NCBI GenBank assembly: GCA_026645745.1
Contig: JAPKMU010000008.1
Coordinates: 1 to 32,813, forward strand
Source of the DNA: Anaerolineae bacterium
Lineage (GTDB): Bacteria; Chloroflexota; Anaerolineae; Aggregatilineales; Phototrophicaceae
Direction: 5' to 3'
Length of the DNA stretch: 32,813 bases
The notes under the pieces were generated by a model that did not search any database, was not told the DNA's origin, and saw only the letters and a program-made list of their open reading frames with translations. The translations under genes were made by a program, and so were the position numbers. Positions 24,697-30,768 of this stretch are shown piece by piece. Every line of letters begins with the position of its first letter. Positions within the stretch are counted from its first letter, which is position 1.

Positions 24697-24724
24697 TTGA
24701 CTCAAATTTAGATTGGTCTAAAAT
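24697..24724 (+). promoter_or_regulatory. Promoter of the small membrane protein gene
   Basis: TTGACT (24697-24702) and TAAAAT (24719-24724) are 16 bases apart, giving a start near 24731, about 28 bases before the ATG at 24759. The spacer is filled by the palindrome at 24707-24722. Confidence 0.6.
24707..24722. promoter_or_regulatory. Perfect palindromic operator, likely DtxR/MntR-type box
   Basis: TTTAGATTGGTCTAAA has perfect 6-bp arms TTTAGA/TCTAAA around TTGG. It lies between -35 and -10 of the next gene, 41 bases after the DtxR-family regulator's stop. AT-rich TTTAG...CTAAA palindromes are usual for this repressor family. Binding there would block RNA polymerase. Confidence 0.6.
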
Positions 24725-24758
24725 TTAAACATGACTAATCGAAACTATGGAGTTCATC

Positions 24759-25256
24759 ATGCTCTCACTCGAACGCATTCTGATCGACGGCGGATTGCTG
24801 GTTACGATCATCACCGTGCTCATCCTTATCTCTTTTGTCGTCAACCCACGCATCTGGCTGCAAGATTACCCGGAAGCAATTCGCAAACTTGCTGCGCCGC
24901 TAACTCCGGCTGAGAAACGGCAGCAGCGCATCTTCATGATCCCGTTTTTGGCGGCGGTGATTGTGCTTCCGTTCCTTTCTACACGCGCAGTCGTCAGTCA
25001 AGCGGACGCGGGCTTCGGAACAGCATTCCTGCACGCATTTATCCTCTTGAACCTCTTCAATCTGTTCGATGCGTTGGTGATCGATTGGCTGTTCTTGTGG
25101 GTCGTGCGTCCTAAGTTCGCATTCATTCCGGAAGCATGGGCGCATCAAGATCAGCTTTTCAGGACGCGGAGAGAGATCGGTAATTGGCTGAAGGGCGTGG
25201 TATTTTGCACCGTCACCGCGTTGATCCTCGCCGCCGTCGTGATTGTCATTCGCTAG
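24759..25256 (+). CDS. Small integral membrane protein, possibly metalloregulated
   Basis: 165 residues. Four hydrophobic segments are visible: about 10-29 (GGLLVTIITVLILISFVV), 59-75 (FMIPFLAAVIVLPFLS), 87-113 (FLHAFILLNLFNLFDALVIDWLFLWVV) and 143-164 (KGVVFCTVTALILAAVVIVI). The stretch FDALVIDWLFLWVVRPKFAFIPE resembles an unnamed bacterial membrane family; I cannot give a function. The frame opens at an ATG at 24747, but GGAG at 24749-24752 is six bases before the ATG at 24759, which is therefore chosen. It has no obvious metal-binding clusters, so a transport role is not shown. The upstream palindrome in its promoter suggests control by the preceding DtxR-family repressor. Confidence 0.75.
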   Translation: MLSLERILIDGGLLVTIITVLILISFVVNPRIWLQDYPEAIRKLAAPLTPAEKRQQRIFMIPFLAAVIVLPFLSTRAVVSQADAGFGTAFLHAFILLNLFNLFDALVIDWLFLWVVRPKFAFIPEAWAHQDQLFRTRREIGNWLKGVVFCTVTALILAAVVIVIR

Positions 25257-25264
25257 AAGTCCAT

Positions 25265-25287
25265 CAGAGGCATATCGAATGCCTCTG
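25265..25287 (+). terminator. Perfect hairpin after the small membrane protein gene
   Basis: CAGAGGCAT (25265-25273) and ATGCCTCTG (25279-25287) form a perfect 9-bp stem with a 5-base loop, 8 bases after the stop. There is no T-run on either side, so it may be a weak terminator or an mRNA end stabiliser. Confidence 0.45.
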
Positions 25288-25312
25288 ACGTGCATTTAAG
25301 AGGGACGACAGT
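25282..25312. repeat. 31-bp direct repeat, left copy
   Basis: This is identical over 31 bases (beginning CCTCTGACGTGC, ending GACGACAGT) to 25418-25448. The right copy is the 3' end of the glycosyltransferase gene with its stop and terminator arm; this left copy lies outside the gene, so it is a duplicate made around the palindromic element between them. Confidence 0.9.
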
Positions 25313-25315
25313 AAA

Positions 25316-25390
25316 TCCTCACCCCGTCGCACCTTCGGTGCGCCACCCCTCTCCATCGCAAGCGATAGAGAGGGGGACGGGGGGTGAGGA
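25316..25390. repeat. Palindromic CCTCACCCC repeat element, copy 2
   Basis: Outer arms TCCTCACCCC (25316-25325) and GGGGTGAGGA (25381-25390) are perfect inverted repeats. Inside are CGCACC-TTC-GGTGCG (25328-25342) and CCCCTCTC...GAGAGGGG (25346-25375) whose tip ATCGC-AA-GCGAT also pairs. The plan equals copy 1 at 2401-2509, but the TTC-loop stem has different bases that still pair. It is bounded by the 31-bp direct repeats with unequal gaps (3 and 27 bases). Confidence 0.82.
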
Positions 25391-25400
25391 GCAGTAGGTG

Positions 25401-25446
25401 AAAAATCTAGTGTCGCCCCTCTGACGTGCATTTAAGAGGGACGACA
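25401..25446 (-). terminator. Intrinsic terminator of the glycosyltransferase gene
   Basis: On the minus strand TGTCGTCCCTCT (25446-25435) pairs with AGAGGGGCGACA (25422-25411) through 12 bp with one G-U, followed by CTAGATTTTT with five Ts at 25405-25401. The loop contains the gene's TAA stop, so the last codons form the 5' stem arm. Confidence 0.75.
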
Positions 25447-25448
25447 GT
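25418..25448. repeat. 31-bp direct repeat, right copy
   Basis: Identical to 25282-25312. It covers the last codons and stop (25432-25434) of the glycosyltransferase gene and one arm of its terminator, so it is the original and the left copy is derived. Confidence 0.9.
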
Positions 25449-27294
25449 CGTACAGAGTTGGTGCAGCACGCGGCGGCGCACTGCCAGCACCCGGCAAGAT
25501 GTTCTCAACCGGCGTGCAGTGATCCGCCGCCCATGCGGTAATTTCGTCGTTGGTTGCCCCCCCGCCAACGCTGACGCTCAAAAAGTAACGGATGCGCCCG
25601 CTGTTTACCCATTCCGCGAATTCTTCCGCATCGATCACCGGATCATTCCCCGTAAATCCACCGAGCAGCAGCACCGGGCGGCGCGCAGCCAAGATGAACT
25701 GCGCACCCATCACCGCGTTCGGTACGGCAAGCAGATACTCCACATCCGACGTGTTTTCCTGCAAAAACGTGATCAGACGATTCCTATCGGAAACTGCCGC
25801 GTTTGGCACTCCGCCGGCGATTGGAAGGGGCGTGTTACCGAGCGCTGTCAGATTGGATGCGTTTTCACCCTCATAACTCATGGGTAACGCGACATTCGGT
25901 GCAGGATCAAGGATGGAATACAGCGTCCACAGCGTCGGCGCGATCAGGATCGCGGCTGCGGCGAGCGCGAATCCGGTTCGCCGCGCGCGTGCGCTTTGGA
26001 GCGCGATCAGAATCAGGCTGATCAGGATCAGCGCGCCCGCCGGAAACAACCAGATCATCGAGACGGTATACTGTGCTGCGACCAGTCCTTGAATGATGAG
26101 CGTGATCACGAGCGCAAGCAGTACGCCGATAAACGCGAGATTGCCGCGCTGATGCGCAAACTTCCACAGATACCAAAAGCCGATCCCGATCATGGCAGCG
26201 GCGGCAGGGGCGGCAGTCGCCAAGTAATAAGCATGGAAGAAGCGCGCCACGCTGAAAAAGGTGACGCAGATCATCAACCAACCGCCCCACAAAACAATAC
26301 CTTTGAACTCGTCGCGGATGGGAAGTTGAAAGCGCGGCGGTTTGAGTAAGTGGATTAAAAGCTGAATCCCGCCGTACACCGCCGCCATCAGCGCGAGTGG
26401 AAGCCCCCACGCAAGCTCGTTGCCCAATTCGACTTTGAACAAGCGCAGCACACCGCGTGCACCGATTTCCGGGTCGATTCCGCCGGGTGCGCCCCTTGCG
26501 CCCATTAAGCGCTCAACGCCGTTGTAACCGAAGATCAAATCCATCACGCTGTTCTTTTGACTGCTGCCGATGTAGGGGCGCGAGTCCGGCGGGATGCTGT
26601 CTACGATCAGTGCCCACGAAAACGAAACGATCAGCAGCACACCGAGCGCCGCAAGGATGCCGATGATTTTTGCGCGCCAAGTGACCTTCGCGCCGAGCAG
26701 GTACAGCGCGAAAAATGCCGGAACGGGCAGAAAGGCTTGCAGCATTTTAATGTTGAATCCCAAGCCGACGAGCACGCCACCCGCGATCAACCAGCCGATC
26801 TTGCGCGATTCGGTCGCTTTCAAAAATGCCCATGCCGCCAGCAAGAGCATTAGGATCAATGTACTGTCCATTGTATTGTTGCGGTCGGTGACGACGCTGA
26901 TCGGCGTGACGGCGAGCGCCAAAGCCGCCGCGAGTCCTGCGCCTGTGCCATACGTCCGCGCGATCAAGTGGTAAATCAGGAGGACAGACAGCACGCCTGC
27001 GATGATCTGTGGGAGGATCACCACGACGCCGGATACACCGAAAACTGCCGCGAACAGCGCTTGAATCATCAAACCGAGCGGCGGTTTATCAACCGTGATC
27101 GATCCCCCCGGCTCAGCGGCGGCGAAAAAGAAATTTGTCGGGGACTGCACCATCGATGCGACCGACGCTGTGTAATACAGATTACCATCCCCAACAGCGT
27201 TTAAGTTGATCAAGCGCAGTGCTGCCGCGAAGATCACGATTCCGATCAACAGCGGCACGGAACGACGTAATAGGGTCGGGTTCGGATCAGACAT
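25432..27294 (-). CDS. GT39/ArnT-type membrane glycosyltransferase, YkcB-like
   Basis: 620 residues from the chosen ATG. A polytopic N-terminal part (about ten or more hydrophobic segments) starts with GNLYYTASVASMVQSPTNFF, then FAAAEPGGSITVDKPPLGLMIQALFAAVFGVSG, the signature of the YkcB branch of the PMT/GT39 family, which transfers sugars from lipid-phosphate donors outside the membrane. A soluble C-terminal domain contains YLLAVPNAVMGAQFILAA, LLLGGFTGNDP and a final DHCTPV; this domain is also typical of YkcB proteins. The frame opens at TTG 27324, but GGAGG (27309-27305) ten bases before ATG 27294 decides the start. That Shine-Dalgarno can pair with CCTCC just upstream. The acceptor (glycan or protein) is unknown. 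Its strand is opposite to both neighbours. Confidence 0.9.
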   Translation of the reverse strand: MSDPNPTLLRRSVPLLIGIVIFAAALRLINLNAVGDGNLYYTASVASMVQSPTNFFFAAAEPGGSITVDKPPLGLMIQALFAAVFGVSGVVVILPQIIAGVLSVLLIYHLIARTYGTGAGLAAALALAVTPISVVTDRNNTMDSTLILMLLLAAWAFLKATESRKIGWLIAGGVLVGLGFNIKMLQAFLPVPAFFALYLLGAKVTWRAKIIGILAALGVLLIVSFSWALIVDSIPPDSRPYIGSSQKNSVMDLIFGYNGVERLMGARGAPGGIDPEIGARGVLRLFKVELGNELAWGLPLALMAAVYGGIQLLIHLLKPPRFQLPIRDEFKGIVLWGGWLMICVTFFSVARFFHAYYLATAAPAAAAMIGIGFWYLWKFAHQRGNLAFIGVLLALVITLIIQGLVAAQYTVSMIWLFPAGALILISLILIALQSARARRTGFALAAAAILIAPTLWTLYSILDPAPNVALPMSYEGENASNLTALGNTPLPIAGGVPNAAVSDRNRLITFLQENTSDVEYLLAVPNAVMGAQFILAARRPVLLLGGFTGNDPVIDAEEFAEWVNSGRIRYFLSVSVGGGATNDEITAWAADHCTPVENILPGAGSAPPRAAPTLYDCRPS

Positions 27295-27304
27295 GAATGT
27301 AAAA

Positions 27305-27317
27305 CCTCCGATGGAGG
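27305..27317 (-). promoter_or_regulatory. Hairpin sequestering the glycosyltransferase ribosome site
   Basis: The minus strand reads CCTCC-ATC-GGAGG, a 5-bp GC-rich stem whose 3' arm is the Shine-Dalgarno of the gene. From the predicted start near 27321, it would be the first structure of the transcript. Confidence 0.45.
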
Positions 27318-27327
27318 ACGCCAAAAC

Positions 27328-27357
27328 AGCATAAAAGGTGTTTCACGAGCCTGTCAA
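27328..27357 (-). promoter_or_regulatory. Predicted promoter of the glycosyltransferase gene
   Basis: Perfect TTGACA (27357-27352) and TATGCT (27333-27328) with 18-base spacing, start near 27321, and a leader of about 27 bases. Confidence 0.6.
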
Positions 27358-27389
27358 TCGTGTGATTGCGGATGCGAAGTTTAGTGTTC

Positions 27390-27419
27390 TTCACAGGGTT
27401 CTGTGTTAATCTCTACAAT
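27390..27419 (+). promoter_or_regulatory. Predicted promoter of the GAP1-like gene
   Basis: TTCACA (27390-27395) and TACAAT (27414-27419) with 18-base spacing. Start near 27426, about 27 bases before the GTG at 27453. It is divergent from, and does not overlap, the glycosyltransferase promoter. Confidence 0.45.
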
Positions 27420-27452
27420 TAGGGTGCGGTATCCAGACGTTGTAGTCGGGCG

Positions 27453-30400
27453 GTGGCTCTCGTGGAACACTTCTATTATGGTCAGGTATTATACGAAGGC
27501 AAGCCGCAAGGAGAATTACGCCTCCTAGCGAAATCGGCGGGGATCAAAGCCGATCACTTCAGCGAAGTGATTTCTGTGCTGCGTCTGCCTCCGGCAGTGG
27601 CTGATCCCACACTTGCCGTTGCCCTGCTGCGCGGCAAGTCGATCCCTCATATCTTTGTTCAATCACAGGTGGGGGAAGCAGGCGGCGTGTTGTGCCATTA
27701 TTACCTGCCGCCGCTCGAAATGGTGCGCCAGTTGGGAGGCAACATCCGGCGTTTGCTCGGCTTGCTTGAGCCGTCGATGCCGCAGTTCACGCGCACGGAT
27801 GCGACACTGCCACCCGTCGAGTTTGATAAAACCGATCCGCTAACTATTGAACAGCAGCAAGAAGCGATGCTGGCGCTGCTCGGCGCGACCAATGATCGAT
27901 TTGATGTGATCGAGGCACTGCTCGCGGCAGTCATCATCGGCGTTCCGGTGGTGATCAAAGGTGCGCCAACCGACCTGAACGCCCGCATTGGCATGATCGA
28001 AGGACTGTTGGCACTGCTGCCGCATCCGGCGCGCGTTAGCGTGACGTTTGCGACTCACGTCACGCCGACCAGCTTTGCGAATGCGCAAATTCGTTTTGTG
28101 ACGAGCGACACGCCTGATCCGTCGGACGCCTTGATTTACACATGGGGCGGCAAGAAAACCGACGGCGTGAAGCCCGAAAATGACTACGCCCGTTATATCC
28201 GCAGTCAGCTTCGGCTCGATACCGAGCTTGTCGTCGATAAGACGACCTTGCTCACGCCGATTGCCGGATGGCGGCTGCGGCGCGGTGAACCGCTCAGCGA
28301 AGCGCTGACTTATGCGTCGTTCCGGTTGACAATGGACGAGGCGGTGAGTAATGGACTTCCGGTTGAAGCCTCCGAAGTCGCGCGCGTGTTGAGCGTTGAT
28401 CCGACGCTGAGTGAAGAACAGCAAACCGCCTATGTGCGTCATTTGCTGGCGCTGGTGATGGCGACGGATGACGTAGAAGATGCGGATTTGGTCGTATCGG
28501 CGGCGGGCAAACCCCCGCTTGAGCCAATCATCCTCGCGCAAATGACCGACATGCTAAACAATGGGAAGGCGCTCCGCGTGTACCGCGCCGTTACCCGCTG
28601 GCTGACCAATCCAGCCGGATTTAAAGGCATGTACTGGATCGACTTGGCACAAAAGGCGGCGCTGGCTTACGCGCAAGGGATGGTTCGCAGCCGCGACAGC
28701 AAAGCGATGAATCTATTCCTCGCACAAGTGCGCGAAAATGCGTCTGCATTTGAGGCGAAATACATCGTTTCGCGCTTGTTGGAGATCGCGCTGCCGCTGG
28801 CTGCCAGTGATCCTGTTTTGGCGCAGACTTCGGTGCTGCTGGCGGCAACCACACTCCCGCTTGATTCATGGCAGCGGTTCATCAACTTGAAACCGATTCT
28901 AGGGCAGCTTCCACGCGCGCTTGGGCGGTTGATCGCCTACTTGAATGCGGATGCGAACATCACGCTTGCGCCGGGATTGATGGCACAAGCCGCCAGTGAG
29001 TTTGGTTCGTCGTGGCGGTCGCTGATGCTCGCCCGCTTGAGCGAGGTCGCGCTTGCTGTCGGGCGCATGGACGTATTCGACGCGCCGACCTTGAGCGCGC
29101 TCGCATTCGCGGCGGGGACAACCTACGGTGATATGTATGACAGTGTGATGCGCCGTGTGGTGTATCACTTTGGCGAAGATGCCGCGCTCAAGGCACTGGG
29201 CGAAGACGCCGCGAAAGCGCTGCTCGAAATTTTGCTGGCGCGCGGCGCATATGCTGATCTCGCGTCGGAGCTTGGGCGGCAGGGGCGCATCCTGTATCCC
29301 AGCGGCAGACAGGTCGAATACGCCGCGATGGTGAGAACGTTATTCGCCAGCACGCCGATCTTGATCGGCAGTGTGCCGGAATGTGTCGCCGCGCTTTCGG
29401 CAGAGGGAACAAAACCGCTGCCGCTGATCATGGCGCATTTTGGCGTCATGGAGCAGCATCAATGGTCGCCGCAGTTACGCGATGTGGCGGGGCAGCTTGT
29501 CTCACACTTAGGCGCGCACCGCCTGATCCTCGAAGGACTGCCGACCGACTTGATGCTTGAACTCCTCGGCGCGTTGAGCGCTGCCCGCGATCTGCCGAAT
29601 ACGATCCGCGCGGCAGTGCTAATCCCGATGAACACGGCGAGGCGCGGCGACGACGGTATTCCGGCGATGCTGCATATGTATCGAGTGCTCACATGGGAGC
29701 CGAATGTCGAAGGCGCGGCGGAAGTGCAGAAAGCCGCGTTAGAAAACCTTCGCCGTTTCGTCCGCTGGTCATCAGAAGGTTCGGCGCGCAATTTGATCAA
29801 CCAAGTCGCGCGTGTTGACGAAGGCTTGATCGAATCGCTCAAGGCGACATATGTAATCCGCCGTATGTTGGGCGGCGAAAATATCGCGGATTACGCTTAT
29901 GCGCTTAACACCGCCGCGAATTTCTTGCAGGATACGGGCGCGGCGTATACAGATCGCCAGCGGTTACCGCTGCACAACGTCATCGTCGGGGACTTGGACA
30001 GCTTGAACGGCGGTGTGAGCGATCTTGAACGTAAACAGCTTGCCGACGCGCTGATCGACTTGATCAAACTTGCGAGCGGATTGGCAACACAGCATCGTGT
30101 CGCACACATCAAAGAAACCGAAGCGGAAATTCAAGCGCTCTTAGACGGAACGGGCGAAGCGCACAGCGTAATCGATATGTTCCGCGTGATGAGTGGGTAT
30201 TTCGGGCGCGGTCGGCGGGTCGTGCCGAAGATGGAACGCTTGATGGACAATCACCCGCTTGGCGACCGCACCGCGCCCGCGCTGCTGCGCGAACTGCAAA
30301 CAATCGTGATGGTGCTGAAAAACGCGCTGCTGACGTTCCCGTACAGCGGGAAGATCAGCGTGCGCGCCGTCGAAATCGTGGGTGAAATCGAGAGTTTGTG

Positions 30401-30638
30401 GGGAGATATTTCGCTCGCGGAGCGGCGCGAATTGGTGGCTGATCTGGCGATGGACTTGCAGCGCGTCTCTGATCTGCTGTTGGCGATCACGAATCGAGTC
30501 GAAGCCAAGCCATTGTTGGAGCAAAACAGCCTGACGCGCAAGCTCGACACGAATCGGCAGCGACCGGAAAACACACTCGAATTTTACCGGTTCGTGCAGG
30601 GGTATTTCCGCGCGCGGATACGTCAACCCGCGCCGTAA
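27453..30638 (+). CDS. Large cytosolic protein, GAP1-like N-terminal region (tentative)
   Basis: 1061 residues, no signal peptide and no membrane segment. The N-terminus (VEHFYYGQVLYEGKPQGELRLLAKSAGI, then SVLRLPPA, HIFVQSQVG) and the part at about 150-200 (LLAAVIIGVPVVIKGAPTDLNARIGMIEGLLALLPHPARVSVTFATHV) recall the layout of GTPase-associated protein 1 (GAP1-N/GAP1-M) domains of bacterial conflict and signalling systems; this is pattern memory, not a search result. The remaining 800 residues are helical, Leu/Ala-rich and solenoid-like. No P-loop or kinase motif is visible. The start is GTG at 27453 with a poor Shine-Dalgarno; GTG at 27462 is an alternative. It is followed by a strong terminator and then a Ser/Thr kinase gene on the same strand. 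Confidence 0.65.
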   Translation: MALVEHFYYGQVLYEGKPQGELRLLAKSAGIKADHFSEVISVLRLPPAVADPTLAVALLRGKSIPHIFVQSQVGEAGGVLCHYYLPPLEMVRQLGGNIRRLLGLLEPSMPQFTRTDATLPPVEFDKTDPLTIEQQQEAMLALLGATNDRFDVIEALLAAVIIGVPVVIKGAPTDLNARIGMIEGLLALLPHPARVSVTFATHVTPTSFANAQIRFVTSDTPDPSDALIYTWGGKKTDGVKPENDYARYIRSQLRLDTELVVDKTTLLTPIAGWRLRRGEPLSEALTYASFRLTMDEAVSNGLPVEASEVARVLSVDPTLSEEQQTAYVRHLLALVMATDDVEDADLVVSAAGKPPLEPIILAQMTDMLNNGKALRVYRAVTRWLTNPAGFKGMYWIDLAQKAALAYAQGMVRSRDSKAMNLFLAQVRENASAFEAKYIVSRLLEIALPLAASDPVLAQTSVLLAATTLPLDSWQRFINLKPILGQLPRALGRLIAYLNADANITLAPGLMAQAASEFGSSWRSLMLARLSEVALAVGRMDVFDAPTLSALAFAAGTTYGDMYDSVMRRVVYHFGEDAALKALGEDAAKALLEILLARGAYADLASELGRQGRILYPSGRQVEYAAMVRTLFASTPILIGSVPECVAALSAEGTKPLPLIMAHFGVMEQHQWSPQLRDVAGQLVSHLGAHRLILEGLPTDLMLELLGALSAARDLPNTIRAAVLIPMNTARRGDDGIPAMLHMYRVLTWEPNVEGAAEVQKAALENLRRFVRWSSEGSARNLINQVARVDEGLIESLKATYVIRRMLGGENIADYAYALNTAANFLQDTGAAYTDRQRLPLHNVIVGDLDSLNGGVSDLERKQLADALIDLIKLASGLATQHRVAHIKETEAEIQALLDGTGEAHSVIDMFRVMSGYFGRGRRVVPKMERLMDNHPLGDRTAPALLRELQTIVMVLKNALLTFPYSGKISVRAVEIVGEIESLWGDISLAERRELVADLAMDLQRVSDLLLAITNRVEAKPLLEQNSLTRKLDTNRQRPENTLEFYRFVQGYFRARIRQPAP

Positions 30639-30664
30639 GCGCTCTCAACCGCATATTGAGTGTC

Positions 30665-30690
30665 AAAGCCCGCCCATGCGGGCTTTTTGT
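30665..30690 (+). terminator. Intrinsic terminator of the GAP1-like gene
   Basis: AAAGCCCGC (30665-30673), loop CCAT, GCGGGCTTT (30678-30686), then further Ts up to 30688 and GT. It is a perfect 9-bp stem with T-run, 26 bases after the stop. Confidence 0.9.
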
Positions 30691-30721
30691 TTCGTGTCAG
30701 GTGCGCACCGCTGAATTCCTG

Positions 30722-30727
30722 TATAGT
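30722..30727 (+). promoter_or_regulatory. Possible -10 of the last kinase gene
   Basis: TATAGT at 30722-30727, without a clear -35. A start near 30734 would leave about 35 bases to the ATG at 30769. Confidence 0.35.
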
Positions 30728-30768
30728 AAAGCACATGCAGCCTCTAGCGGGAAATGGTAGGCTTTTTT

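Noticed and set aside
24707-24722. Intrinsic terminator of the DtxR-family gene
   Set aside because: The arms are AT-rich, only 6 bp, and sit between a good -35 and -10, so an operator is the better reading.
24731-24913. 60-residue frame starting at ATG 24731
   Set aside because: It overlaps the membrane protein gene in another frame, is rich in Arg and His, and starts at the predicted transcription start without room for a ribosome site.
25316-25390. Transfer RNA or riboswitch
   Set aside because: The stems form nested hairpins of a repeat element with a second copy elsewhere; there is no cloverleaf, CCA end or aptamer core.
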